Below are positions 27,572-36,577 of a stretch of 64,000 nucleotides of DNA, in pieces. The stretch covers positions 248,001 through 312,000 of the forward strand of contig JADJPB010000006.1 in the NCBI GenBank assembly GCA_016713445.1, written 5' to 3'. The number at the start of each line of letters is the position of its first letter. Positions within the stretch are counted from its first letter, which is position 1. The position numbers and the translations under genes were made by a program. Under the pieces are notes generated by a model. The model saw only the letters and a list, made by a program, of their open reading frames with translations, did not search any database and had not been told where the DNA came from. This DNA comes from Bacteroidota bacterium (GTDB lineage Bacteria > Bacteroidota > Bacteroidia > AKYH767-A > OLB10).

Positions 27572-27817
27572 CTACCAATTTTTAGACTGCTTCTCTAATT
27601 CCTTTTGAGTTAAAACATGACCCTTTTTGATTTGCTTATTTGAGAATTCAATTCTTTCTACCATGTCATTTTTTGTGAAAATTATATCACTTGGCTTGAC
27701 ATCTTTTATGCTTTTTTGAATGGTAGATTCAATCTTATCGAAAACCTTTTCGTCTTGTACCCCTAACAAGTATTCAATTAAATTCATTTTTCTTAATTGG
27801 AGGCTCATGGATTTCAT
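27572..27817 (-). CDS. Antitoxin partner of the RelE/ParE toxin
   Basis: 81 residues or fewer (alternative starts at 27808 and 27787). The C-terminal half is charged and helical (MVERIEFSNKQIKKGHVLTQKELEKQSKNW), as in the short antitoxins that sit just before ParE-type toxins; the pattern EKQIKxGxxxTxxEx(E) is typical. No DNA-binding fold is clear. The call rests mainly on position: it precedes the toxin with five bases between. Confidence 0.72.
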   Translation of the reverse strand: MKSMSLQLRKMNLIEYLLGVQDEKVFDKIESTIQKSIKDVKPSDIIFTKNDMVERIEFSNKQIKKGHVLTQKELEKQSKNW

Positions 27818-27936
27818 AGTTAGAAACTTTTTATAAAGATAAGGAGTTAATAGTATTTTTCAAATAATCGCCCATATAATGCAGGATCAAAGTCCTGTCA
27901 AATAATAAATTCGTCCCCATTGGCCTTTGCTACAAA

Positions 27937-28488
27937 TTACTTATTCAGAATTAGTTCATTCGATAAAACAACATTACTCTTATGATTAGCACGATCGCGG
28001 ATATAAAATTCGAAGCGGCCAATATTATCTAACAAAATTAAAGCACTCGTATAATCCATTCGATAGGTCACCGTAGCTTCAATGCTCTTACTATTCCCTG
28101 CGGGCTCGATGTACTGCATGCGCTGATTGAATTTCACTTGCACACTATCAAAATAGATAAGCGTATCACATGTTGGAGTTACCTCTACTACTTGAAGCCA
28201 TAAATTTTTCTTTCTGAAACCTGCTCCGTCTTTTGTCTCATAAGCTAAATATAAATTCGCATTATCAGCGCCGCAGCTATTGTCAAATTCATTATCGGTG
28301 AAACCAATATCACCATCACCATCCTTAATGGTAAATATAAAATCGATAGCCGTATCTTTTCCAGTAGTCCCAATATAATTCACAAAACGATCGAATTTAA
28401 TTTCGGGAATTGGACTAAAAGTCTCTTCCTTTCCGCAAGAAGAGATAAATGCGACAACTGTCAATAAAAGTAAAATTCTGTATTTCAT
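27937..28488 (-). CDS. Lipoprotein, paralogue of the one at 29896
   Basis: 183 residues with a lipobox (VVAFISSCGK). The body has an acidic DGDGDIGFTDNEFD stretch and ends with FEFYIRDRANHKSNVVLSNELIL. The same two elements occur in the lipoprotein at 29896-30381 (YRDNNGDLGENDPN and FSVYVKDRAGNKSNVVTSG), so the two are paralogues. It follows the M16 peptidase gene by 42 bases and probably shares its transcript. The acidic loop could bind calcium, which is a guess; function unknown. Confidence 0.72.
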   Translation of the reverse strand: MKYRILLLLTVVAFISSCGKEETFSPIPEIKFDRFVNYIGTTGKDTAIDFIFTIKDGDGDIGFTDNEFDNSCGADNANLYLAYETKDGAGFRKKNLWLQVVEVTPTCDTLIYFDSVQVKFNQRMQYIEPAGNSKSIEATVTYRMDYTSALILLDNIGRFEFYIRDRANHKSNVVLSNELILNK

Positions 28489-28530
28489 CTTACGAAGTTA
28501 AGCAATTGAATATTAATTGGTGCAAATTTA

Positions 28531-29763
28531 TTATTTAGGAACATAAACTAATTCAGAACGCAATTTTGGGCTTAATATTTCATTGGCAAGGCTTTGTATT
28601 TCGTCAGGAGTAATTTTATTGACTCGTTCGATAACATCCTTTAATGCAACGATTTTACCCAAAGTCAATTGGCTTTTTGCTATAGAAAGGAGAACACTCA
28701 ATCTATTCTCTTGTCTAAGTTGAATTTGCCCAATCAATTGCTCTTTGTACTGTTTAAAGATGCTATTGCTCAATTTTTTATCCATGAGCACATCCAATTC
28801 CCGATCAAGCAATTTTCGGGTTTTAGCAAAATGCTTTTCATCGGTCGCAAAATAAATATGAAATACGCCGGTATCGGAATAGGAATGGAATCCCGATTCA
28901 ATGGTATAAGTGAATCCGTGCTTTTCACGAATATTGAGATTCAATCGAGAATTCATGCCCGGACCACCCAACAAATTATTCAAAAGAATTAAGGTGAGTC
29001 TGCGAGGATCCTTTAAACCCAACCCTGGTCGACCTGTGATAAAATGTACTTGACTAATGCTTTTTTTTTCGGTGACTAACTTTGGAGAATATTTTTTAAA
29101 AGCGATTCTTTGGGTCGGTGATTTTTTGTGCTTCTGGCCGCCAAAATACTTTTCAGAAATTCTAATCACTTCCTTCATTCCGATGCTTCCACTCACAGCG
29201 AAAATCATATTCGACGGGTCGTAAAGTGCTCTTACGAAATCTAAAATATCCTTACGCTTAAATTTTCGAATACTTTCTTCCGTCCCTAAAATATTATGTC
29301 CGAGAGTATGCCCAGCGAACAACTGACTTTCGAAATCATCAAATATCTGCTCGTAGGGAGTATCCTGATAAGCTCGAATTTCATCAGTGATCACTTCCTT
29401 CTCTTTTTCAATTTCCTTTTCTGGAAAGATGGACTGAAAAGCCACATCGGCAATCAAATCCACGGCTCTTTCAAAATAGCGATTCATCACCGAAGCATGC
29501 AAACAAGTTTCTTCCTTGGTGGTGTATGCATTCAATTCCCCGCCCACTACTTCCAATCGATTAAGGATATGAAAAGATTTGCGATTCTTGGTGCCTTTAA
29601 ACAAAGTATGCTCAATAAAATGAGCCAATCCATCCTTCCCTTTCTCCTCATCGCGGGTGCCGGCTTTCATCAACAAACCACAATGCGTCACCAGGCTCTC
29701 GGGGTAATGCATGTACAGTACCGTTAATTTATTGGGGAGTACGCTAATCTCAGGGATGATCAT
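28531..29763 (-). CDS. M16 family zinc peptidase (pitrilysin-like)
   Basis: 410 residues. The inverted zinc motif HFIEH is at residues 48-52, with the downstream glutamate in the helix after TTKEETCLHASVMNRYFERA. The second half has a non-catalytic M16C-like domain, including the RGxxLG-type loop GGPGMNSRLNLNIREKHGFTYTIESG. No signal peptide is seen, so it is likely cytosolic or exported with the flanking lipoproteins by an unclear route. It lies between two paralogous lipoprotein genes. Confidence 0.88.
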   Translation of the reverse strand: MIIPEISVLPNKLTVLYMHYPESLVTHCGLLMKAGTRDEEKGKDGLAHFIEHTLFKGTKNRKSFHILNRLEVVGGELNAYTTKEETCLHASVMNRYFERAVDLIADVAFQSIFPEKEIEKEKEVITDEIRAYQDTPYEQIFDDFESQLFAGHTLGHNILGTEESIRKFKRKDILDFVRALYDPSNMIFAVSGSIGMKEVIRISEKYFGGQKHKKSPTQRIAFKKYSPKLVTEKKSISQVHFITGRPGLGLKDPRRLTLILLNNLLGGPGMNSRLNLNIREKHGFTYTIESGFHSYSDTGVFHIYFATDEKHFAKTRKLLDRELDVLMDKKLSNSIFKQYKEQLIGQIQLRQENRLSVLLSIAKSQLTLGKIVALKDVIERVNKITPDEIQSLANEILSPKLRSELVYVPK

Positions 29764-29840
29764 AGGGCAAACTTATTGATTAAATCAATTGAGAATGTCA
29801 TTGAAAAATAAAATTCTTATACATAAAATTTACTTTATTT

Positions 29841-29884
29841 AACACTAGAGAAACAGGAGGTCACAAAAGTTCACTAGAGTACCA
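29841..29884. repeat. Degenerate copy of the CACTAGAG-type repeat
   Basis: AACACTAGAG, GAGGTCACAAAAG and TTCACTAGAG occur within 44 bases. They are decayed relatives of the 10-bp-spaced units at 34973 and 46331. Nothing else is evident in the 132-base gap. Confidence 0.55.
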
Positions 29885-29895
29885 CCCTATAAAAA

Positions 29896-30381
29896 TTAAA
29901 GCTCCTTAATCGTAATTGCCCCACTAGTCACCACATTACTTTTATTCCCCGCACGGTCTTTTACATAAACCGAAAAAGTAGCTGACTGTTGAGCTAGACT
30001 AGTGTCGGTGCGAGCTACGGAATTTAGTACCACTTGCAACGTACCTTCAATGGCAATGGTAGAACCTGAAGGAGCTAATTGCTGTATGCGATAATCGTAA
30101 ACGATACCAATGCGATTGTCGGTGATGAATAAATTTTTTACGTTCGGATCATTTTCTCCAAGGTCGCCGTTGTTGTCGCGGTACTTGATATTGAAGACTA
30201 GTGAATCTTGAAACTCAACAACCATCTGCGGTGTAAGTGAAAGCAATTCTATGGTAGGTGCTTTGTTTGCAAAAGGATCGTCGTCTTTTTGGCAGCCTGA
30301 TGACCATAAAAGACAACAAACCATAACACCCATTAGAATAGGTTTTCTGATAAATAATTTATGGAGCGACCTGATATTCAT
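29896..30381 (-). CDS. Lipoprotein, paralogue of the one at 27937
   Basis: 161 residues with a lipobox (VCCLLWSSGCQK). It shares an acidic loop (DNNGDLGENDPN) and a C-terminal YVKDRAGNKSNVV motif with the lipoprotein at 27937. It lies nine bases after the cytochrome-like lipoprotein gene, so it is the last gene of the surface operon that begins at 34098. Function unknown. Confidence 0.72.
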   Translation of the reverse strand: MNIRSLHKLFIRKPILMGVMVCCLLWSSGCQKDDDPFANKAPTIELLSLTPQMVVEFQDSLVFNIKYRDNNGDLGENDPNVKNLFITDNRIGIVYDYRIQQLAPSGSTIAIEGTLQVVLNSVARTDTSLAQQSATFSVYVKDRAGNKSNVVTSGAITIKEL

Positions 30382-30390
30382 CTTGAATTT

Positions 30391-31365
30391 TTATTGGACA
30401 ATAAATGCAAAATACGTTTTATAAAAATCGGGCGATTGATTTTTGGGAAGTTCACTAGGCATGGCTTGGAAGCCATCGTTCATGTACACTCTGAAATAAA
30501 CAGTGGTTCCTACACTCCACTGACTCGTATTCACAATCGCTTGCCAATAAGGAAACGGAATGGGTGTATTCCAAAATGCATTGATAGTTTGTGCTCCTGT
30601 AAAATTATTTGGATCTAATGACCATTTAATTTTATGCTCTGTGAAGTTGATGGGATCAGTGGCAGTAGTTCCGTCGGCCGTATCTAAAGCTACTAACACG
30701 ATGTACATACTATTATTTGCTGGCGCGTAGAATGGTAAGTAGCCGATTCCATTTTGACGAATGGTATCTAAACGATTATAAGCTGTATCTGCTGCGATGA
30801 AACCAATAATATTAGGAGGAAGATTTGGTTTTTGTGGCAATACTCCATCAACATCCGGACAACCATCCTGAATCCATTTCCTAATATTTCCCATATCCTC
30901 TGGCCCTAAACGCACACCATTACTGGGCATGTAATCGGAAGTAGTGGTTGTTAATCGTTCAATCAAGAAAGAAGCGGATTCATTATTTGGAATGACACGG
31001 TAATTAAAAAAGTTAACGGAGTCGAGCGTCTTTTTATTTACGCCCATATAAATCAACGTTGAGAAACTACTTTGCACGGTTCTAAAATCAGGCTCAAAGG
31101 TTCCATCATGACAACCGGGATTGGCGCATTTCGGAAAGAAAATATTTTTATGAAGACCAGTGATGGAAGATGGATCTGGAATAGAATCTTCATTTCCTCC
31201 ATTATTATAATTTACACTATCGTAAGGATTATCGGGTGTCTCTTCTTTTTTGCAAGATGAAATCAAAATCACCAACAAAAAAACCATCATCCACTCACTT
31301 CCCAAAACAAAATATTGTTTTCGAAATGAAAAGGCTGCTGATAATAAATCAAGTATTTTTTTCAT
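30391..31365 (-). CDS. Cytochrome-c-like surface lipoprotein with CX4CH motif
   Basis: I prefer the ATG at 31363-31365, which follows the stop of the preceding gene by 11 bases; the frame stays open to 31404. It has a lipoprotein signal (VFLLVILISSCKK). Residues about 60-150 look like the planctomycete-type cytochrome c domain: FFPKCANPGCHDGT, then YMPSNGVRLGPEDMGNIRKWIQDGCPD, where the methionine could be the second haem ligand. The cysteines are four residues apart (CX4CH) rather than two. The rest is a beta-rich region (residues about 190-320). It sits in an operon with a Tat-exported protein and two lipoproteins. Confidence 0.75.
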   Translation of the reverse strand: MKKILDLLSAAFSFRKQYFVLGSEWMMVFLLVILISSCKKEETPDNPYDSVNYNNGGNEDSIPDPSSITGLHKNIFFPKCANPGCHDGTFEPDFRTVQSSFSTLIYMGVNKKTLDSVNFFNYRVIPNNESASFLIERLTTTTSDYMPSNGVRLGPEDMGNIRKWIQDGCPDVDGVLPQKPNLPPNIIGFIAADTAYNRLDTIRQNGIGYLPFYAPANNSMYIVLVALDTADGTTATDPINFTEHKIKWSLDPNNFTGAQTINAFWNTPIPFPYWQAIVNTSQWSVGTTVYFRVYMNDGFQAMPSELPKNQSPDFYKTYFAFIVQ

Positions 31366-31376
31366 GCTTATTTCGA

Positions 31377-32714
31377 TTAGAAGAAAGCTTGTGCTAAGTC
31401 GCACTGATTATAATTTTTGATGCCTGCACTTGCTGGGATATTATTATCGAAGCCTAAAAGATTCGCAATGGTTGGTACAATCTCTGTACTTTCTCCACTC
31501 AAACTGTTTACAACGAGACCTTGCTTCACAACGGTTGGCGGCCCCACCACTAAACAAAATATCTCGCGTGCCATTTGATCACCACTTACACCATCAGAAG
31601 GAGATGTATGATCTAAAGCTAATCGACCGTATGAATCAATCGAAGTATTTGGAATAAAATTTCTTCCATGCTCGGGCGCAATGACCATTACTGTATCGTT
31701 AGCCATGCCGGGTGTACTTTGAATCACACTCCACAAATGAGCTGCCGCCCAATCAGCTTTGCGTAAATGATTAGCATAAGAACTAAAATTAAAATGGCCA
31801 ATGTCCACGTCTTGCATATTCACCGTAAGTAATTCAGGTTTGAAGCGTTGAATAATTTCCTCAGCAAACATCACATTAAACATATCGTTATTCATGGATG
31901 GTCCCACACCCCAAGGATTAACAAACTGACCTGACTGAGCTTTGGCATACAAATCACTTATGAATTGCTGCAACTGAGCTGCTTCAGTTGTTGTGTTTGT
32001 TATTCCTGCAGAGGGATTAGTATAACTCTGATCGAAGTTTCCATTTGCAAATTTGCGAATACTCTCAAAGGCTGCTTGTTCATTGGCTGTAAAGGAAGAT
32101 GGATTTCCCAAAGCATTAAACCCATCTTGAGAAATTAAAAAATTTGGCGAAATGAAATTCGCTCCATAGCCTGCACCATAATTGGGATCACTGGAATAAT
32201 TTAAAGCAGGATAAGGCCCAAGCGTATTCGCTACCCACCAACAATTCAATGCAGTTTGTTGGGGACTATTATGCTTTCTATAATATTCAAAGATGGTCGG
32301 ATTACGAGGTGCTTCACGAATATTTAAATCGGTGCTTACGTATTGTCCAGTAACCGCAACGGTGTGTCCGTTATAATGGCCAGTAGGGCCTTCCTTATAT
32401 CGAAACTGACGAAACAAAGTGCCATAATTTTGCAAGGGTTGTGACAAGGGTCCAGGAGGAAGAAAATCCATAGCCGGTAAAATATCATTCGAGATTGCAC
32501 TACCGCCAATCAACATATTGGGCATGAGATTACCGTCATTGAATTGCACCGACTCCAGATTACGTACACCTCCTGCAAAAAGCAAGAACACCACGTGATT
32601 CACTTTTCGTAAACCACTCGCTGCAAACAGTCGACCTCCAGGCAATAAATACGGAGCTGCCATGGCTCCTGCTGCAGTAAGTCCAATATTCTTAATAAAC
32701 CGACGTCTATCCAT
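31377..32714 (-). CDS. Tat-exported alkaline-phosphatase-superfamily protein (DUF1501-like)
   Basis: 445 residues. The N-terminus MDRRRFIKNIGLTAAGAMAAP is a twin-arginine signal. The body has features of the alkaline phosphatase/sulfatase superfamily: a first strand HVVFLLFAGGVRN, the metal-site patterns DVDIGHFNF and PEHGRNFIP, and DHTSPSD near the C-terminus. The nucleophile is not clear from sequence. DUF1501 proteins resemble this and occur beside cytochrome-c lipoproteins in Planctomycetes. Genes on both sides encode lipoproteins (14 bases upstream, 11 downstream). The substrate is unknown. Confidence 0.75.
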   Translation of the reverse strand: MDRRRFIKNIGLTAAGAMAAPYLLPGGRLFAASGLRKVNHVVFLLFAGGVRNLESVQFNDGNLMPNMLIGGSAISNDILPAMDFLPPGPLSQPLQNYGTLFRQFRYKEGPTGHYNGHTVAVTGQYVSTDLNIREAPRNPTIFEYYRKHNSPQQTALNCWWVANTLGPYPALNYSSDPNYGAGYGANFISPNFLISQDGFNALGNPSSFTANEQAAFESIRKFANGNFDQSYTNPSAGITNTTTEAAQLQQFISDLYAKAQSGQFVNPWGVGPSMNNDMFNVMFAEEIIQRFKPELLTVNMQDVDIGHFNFSSYANHLRKADWAAAHLWSVIQSTPGMANDTVMVIAPEHGRNFIPNTSIDSYGRLALDHTSPSDGVSGDQMAREIFCLVVGPPTVVKQGLVVNSLSGESTEIVPTIANLLGFDNNIPASAGIKNYNQCDLAQAFF

Positions 32715-32728
32715 GTGTTTCTTCTTAA

Positions 32729-33223
32729 TTAATAGTAACGGTACTCATCCGATGTCATCAAGGCATACCAAATCACTTCACTTGTCATGGATGCATTCAA
32801 TCTAATTTGTTCCTTCAGATAATATTTCTCGAATGCATTGGCATCGCGATTAAATAATTTTTTGTAAGTATTATTAATATATAAAAGTGTATCGCCGGCA
32901 ACATTTGTTTGAGTTGGAATTTGAACTCCCGACTTAGAAAGAAAATTTAATAAGATTCGATCTTCAATCATTTTCTTATCACCGAAAGCAACATAAATAG
33001 TATTCAACTTACTAAGTTCCTGCTGTGGGATTTGGGTTCCGAAAAGATCGGCCCAAGCGATCGTCAAAAACTCGACTGTACTTTTAGCATTTGATTTTAT
33101 ACTTCCGGGAGACTGAACAGCTACCGGATTCACTTCATACAAATAATCCACTTCCTTTTCACAGGAAGTAATGAAAAGAAAACAGAAAACAAATACAAGT
33201 AAGATACTATTTTTCATTTGCAA
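32729..33223 (-). CDS. Helical lipoprotein of the surface operon
   Basis: 164 residues with lipobox (FVFCFLFITSCEK). The C-terminal module INNTYKKLFNRDANAFEKYYLKEQIRLNASMTSEVIWYALMTSDEYRYY resembles the repeated modules in the neighbouring gene (Y-x-x-L-x-R-x-x-x-x-E ... L-x-S-D-E-Y). This type of module recalls DUF4214 and DUF1549 domains, but I cannot choose between them. Three bases separate it from the upstream frame. Confidence 0.68.
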   Translation of the reverse strand: MQMKNSILLVFVFCFLFITSCEKEVDYLYEVNPVAVQSPGSIKSNAKSTVEFLTIAWADLFGTQIPQQELSKLNTIYVAFGDKKMIEDRILLNFLSKSGVQIPTQTNVAGDTLLYINNTYKKLFNRDANAFEKYYLKEQIRLNASMTSEVIWYALMTSDEYRYY

Positions 33224-33226
33224 CTC

Positions 33227-33475
33227 TTATTTAAATCCAACAAACTCATCGGAAGCTAACACATCTTTCTGTATTGATTCGAAATCCAATGAATTCTTAT
33301 ATTTCAATGTGGCAGCACTCATTTCTGTAGACTCTGGAGCGCGCAATAAATAATCTTTATACACTCTTATTACCGCTCCTTCAAAATAATCATCGGAATT
33401 AAAAAAGATATTGAGATAATCATCTTTAGAAGCACCAGCTTGCAAAAACAAAACAGCATTACTCCCTCCAATCAT
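33227..33475 (-). CDS. C-terminal module of the helical lipoprotein (after probable frameshift)
   Basis: 82 codons with no signal peptide. It carries one more helical module (VIRVYKDYLLRAPESTEMSAATLKYKNSL ... VLASDEFVGFK). Its ATG overlaps the stop of the upstream frame, which could be simple translational coupling. Yet adding one G at CC 33477-33478 makes a continuous GELGMIGGSNAV, and this fits the indel pattern elsewhere in the window. Confidence 0.6.
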   Translation of the reverse strand: MIGGSNAVLFLQAGASKDDYLNIFFNSDDYFEGAVIRVYKDYLLRAPESTEMSAATLKYKNSLDFESIQKDVLASDEFVGFK

Positions 33476-34098
33476 ACCAACTCCCCATAAAGCTCCGATA
33501 AAGTCGGATTTCGATCCAAAAAATGTTGAAACGAAGAAAGCACAAAATTATCTCCCCCCATATTAATCTGATCGTAAAAATAATTATTCAACATATGCGA
33601 TTGCAATTGACGGATGGAAATGGTGTTTGCTACATAATCATAGGTTGAATTGTATAAAGTATCCAAGCGATCTTTCTCCAATTGCAATGCAGGCCATACC
33701 GTAATATAAGTTGAATCATTCAGAAAGAAATCGAAGATCGCCATCTGATTTATCACATCCGACGAATCTACTGAGCCTAACAATTGTATTCGCCACTTTT
33801 CTACCTGGCGCCATTTATAATCTGACAATGAAAAAACTGTATTTAAAAAACGATATCGACTAGCCACATCTAACCCGTGCTCTTTCAAACTGTCAACAGC
33901 TTTCTGAAATTCTAATAAACTAGGCTCTCTACCCAAAACTAAAATATATGTCTTATTGACATAATCATCATATACGTTGGACTCAATCGTAGTATCAGGA
34001 GGTGCTTGATTGCCAGGAATTGTTTCCAACTCAGTCTTCGTGCAGGAACTTATAAAGAAAACAGCAAGAAACAATACCCCTATTTTCAAGTTATTCAT
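33472..34098 (-). CDS. Helical lipoprotein, DUF1549/DUF4214-like module, first gene of the surface operon
   Basis: 208 residues with a lipobox (LAVFFISSCTK). A helical module (YDDYVNKTYILVLGREPSLLEFQKAVDSLKE ... LSDYKWRQVEKW) recalls the DUF1549 pattern of Planctomycetes, in which a similar protein is paired with a DUF1501 protein. I rate this resemblance as suggestive only. It heads the operon 34098-29896 (two helical lipoproteins, Tat phosphatase-like protein, cytochrome-like lipoprotein, small lipoprotein). Confidence 0.65.
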   Translation of the reverse strand: MNNLKIGVLFLAVFFISSCTKTELETIPGNQAPPDTTIESNVYDDYVNKTYILVLGREPSLLEFQKAVDSLKEHGLDVASRYRFLNTVFSLSDYKWRQVEKWRIQLLGSVDSSDVINQMAIFDFFLNDSTYITVWPALQLEKDRLDTLYNSTYDYVANTISIRQLQSHMLNNYFYDQINMGGDNFVLSSFQHFLDRNPTLSELYGELV

Positions 34099-34195
34099 CT
34101 CCCAAATTTAGCAATTGATCTAATTAAACGCAAAAGTTCCTCCAAAACTTATGCACGATTAACCTTTAAGAGGATAATTATTCAAACAAGTTTAA

Positions 34196-34555
34196 TTAAG
34201 GCCTAAAACTGGCAGCTAGCAACTTACATTCAACGATCTGCGACTGATTGAATTCCAAGGTCATCTTTTTGTAATTCAATAGGTCAATGATGGTTCCAAC
34301 GAAGCAGAGTCCAGCCGTAAAGAAATACAGAATTCCCATTCCAATTTGTCCAAGAATAAACCGTTGAACACCTGCCACACCCACAAATCCGATAATACAA
34401 CAAATTAAAATTGTTTGCGGATCCTTTCTTCTTCCTTGATACAGCAATAGAAAATTACGTTGAGCATCTTCACTCAAATCCTTTATTGCTTCTTGAATAA
34501 ACAGCATTTCTTCAGATTCGATTCCGGGTAAAGAGAGTAGTAAATTTTTATCCAT
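34196..34555 (-). CDS. TM2 domain membrane protein
   Basis: 119 residues. Two membrane helices carry the TM2 pattern: ICCIIGFVGVAGVQRFILGQIGMGILYFFTAGLCFVGTIIDLL (residues about 50-92). The N-terminal part (IESEEMLFIQEAIKDLSEDAQRNFLLLYQGRRKDP) is the usual soluble extension. It lies 17 bases after the DUF2752 gene, the common TM2-DUF2752 pairing of Bacteroidota. Function unknown. Confidence 0.85.
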   Translation of the reverse strand: MDKNLLLSLPGIESEEMLFIQEAIKDLSEDAQRNFLLLYQGRRKDPQTILICCIIGFVGVAGVQRFILGQIGMGILYFFTAGLCFVGTIIDLLNYKKMTLEFNQSQIVECKLLAASFRP

Positions 34556-34572
34556 GATTATTTATTTAACAA

Positions 34573-34874
34573 TTAATTTACATTGAATTTTAATTGATAC
34601 TTTGAATATTCCAATCGGAGCAGTTGTACAATCCGATGAAATAAAACCATCAACCCGAAACCACCGAGAATATGTGCATTCCATGATTGCAAAATTTCTC
34701 CATGCAGAAAGAATGAAATCGAATGACCCAATCCACATCCCGGACACCATATAAAACCTAACCAATTAAAAACACAAAGACTCATGTGCTCAGCATGCGG
34801 ATCAATCCCTGCCAAATACAAAAGCGAACCGATCCAACTAATCAGCTCGAGCGGGAGTTTTTAAGGATTTGCAT
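34573..34874 (-). CDS. DUF2752 membrane protein (frameshifted near its start)
   Basis: The core is DPHAEHMSLCVFNWLGFIWCPGCGLGHSISFFLHGEI, the DUF2752 signature with its CPxCGLxH motif. The open frame only has an internal ATG-less start near 34821. Adding one base to the T5 run 34858-34862 (A5 on the coding strand) joins it to an ATG at 34872-34874 (MQILKK LPLELISWIGSLLYLAG), which supplies the missing first membrane helix. Function unknown; about 100 residues. Confidence 0.75.
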
Positions 34875-34972
34875 CTGTTAAAAATAGAATATATCTATCA
34901 AACACCAAATTCCCAGCCTAATAAGTTTTCTGGAACGTAGTATTTTTCCTCCGAAATGAAACTCAGTATCAT

Positions 34973-35070
34973 CACTAGAGGTCACAAGAGGTCACTTGAG
35001 AACACTAAGAATGTCTTTTGTGTTCTTTAGTGTACTCTTTTTTCTCTAGTGCCTGCCTGCTGCAGGCAGG
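34973..35070. repeat. Short copy of the CACTAGAG repeat with hairpin and CCTGCC palindrome
   Basis: Three 10-bp-spaced units (CACTAGAGGT, CACAAGAGGT, CACTTGAGAA from 34973) are followed by an inverted half ending in CTCTAGTG at 35051, so the whole forms an imperfect hairpin: GAGAACACTAAGAA (34998-35011) pairs with TTCTTTAGTGTACTC (35023-35037). Next comes a near-perfect palindrome, CCTGCCTGC-T-GCAGGCAGG (35052-35070). The same two parts occur in the larger element at 46331-47117, so this looks like a MITE-like derivative. No coding frame is visible in this 280-base gap. Confidence 0.75.
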
Positions 35071-35154
35071 TTGAAAAAATCTCCATCCAATTAAGATTTC
35101 ATTTCACGAAAGTTTTGAAAGAACAACGGAATCGTTTCTATTCCTTTCATAAAA

Positions 35155-36463
35155 TTAAAAGATACCATAATGCTCATTGGGACTATGAATTAAATCGCTA
35201 TCCAGTCCAAATCCCATCAATACACTTTTCAACCCCAACTCCTTTTCAAACAAAGCAACGATCGGAATACTTCCACCACCTCGAGTAGGAATTGGCTTTT
35301 TCCCGAAAGTAGTTTCCATCGCTTTACTCGCTGCTTTGAACGCGATTGAGTCGGTAGGTGTTACCACAGGCTCACCTCCATGATGTGGAATCACTTTAAC
35401 GGTCACGCCCGCTGGAGCTAGACTTTTGAAATGGTCAGAAAAAAGTTGAGTGATTTTATCGCTAGTTTGATTTGGCACTAAACGCATCGAAATTTTTGCA
35501 AATGCTTTGGATGGCAACACCGTTTTTGCACCTTCACCAATGTATCCACCCCAAATTCCATTCAACTCAAACGTTGGACGAATTCCAGTTTGTTCCAATA
35601 CCGTATACCCTTTTTCGCCATGAACATCTCCTACATTTAAATCCGTTTTATATTCGGATAAATCAAAAGGAGCTTTGTTTAACTCTGCACGCTCATCAGC
35701 ACTAAGTACTAACACATCATCATAAAATCCAGGAATGGTAATGTGATTATTCTCATCCTTCATCTTAGCAATCATCTCGCATAAAATTTGAATAGGATTT
35801 GCCACCGCCCCACCATAAACTCCGCTATGCAAATCGCGATTGGGACCAGTAACTTCTACTTCTACATAACTTAATCCTCGCAAACCAACATCAATACTTG
35901 GAATATCATTAGCGATAATGGAAGTGTCTGAAATCAAAATCACATCTCCTGTCAATCGGCTTTTATTTTCGCGGATCCAAGTTCCTAAATTGGTTGAACC
36001 CACTTCCTCTTCTCCTTCTATCATGAACTTCACATTGCATGATAAAGAATTCGTTTTCATCATCGATTCAAAAGCCTTCACATGCATATATACCTGACCT
36101 TTATCATCACATGCTCCGCGCGCATAAATTTTTTCGTTCTTAATCACCGGTTCAAAAGGTGGTGAATCCCAAAGGTCCATGGGATCAGGTGGCTGCACAT
36201 CATAATGACCATACACCAATACAGTTGGTAGCTTAGCATCAATTATCTTTTCGCCGTAAACGATAGGATGCCCGGCTGTAACACAAATTTCAACCTTATC
36301 AGCGCCTGCTTTTTCTAATGACTTTTTGATGAATTCCGCTGCACGAGCAACATCACCTTTTATACTTTGAATCAGCACTAACCGAAGGAATTCGTAATAA
36401 ATCCAACAATTCAGAGATAAAACGATCCTTGTTTTCATTAATATAATCTTGAATGGTATTCAT
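35155..36463 (-). CDS. M20 family dipeptidase/peptidase (frameshifted near the N-terminus)
   Basis: Zinc-dependent aminoacyl-dipeptidase family, about 435 residues when repaired. Metal and catalytic motifs: VLVYGHYDVQPPDPMDLW, GACDDKGQVY, IEGEEEVGS, and a late GGGSIPIVALFEKELG. The uncorrected frame begins at 36438 with a strange N-terminus. Removing one base from T4 at 36358-36361 links it to an ATG at 36461-36463 giving MNTIQDYINENKDRFISELL followed by LRIPSVSAD, the usual family start. A TATTTTTG -7 box lies at 36487-36494 on the minus strand. Confidence 0.88.
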
Positions 36464-36577
36464 AAATTGGGTAGTTTTGTTCTTGCAAAAATAGTCGTTC
36501 TAATGCTTCGAAAAGACAATTAGCCATGCTAATTCATTTCGAGTAGCTTTAGCCCTCTGAATCAACGTAGTTAAACA

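Noticed and set aside
34973..35070. Possible CRISPR array in the repeat-rich gap
   Set aside because: Units are 10 bp, contiguous and partly inverted, with no spacers of constant length and no cas genes nearby.
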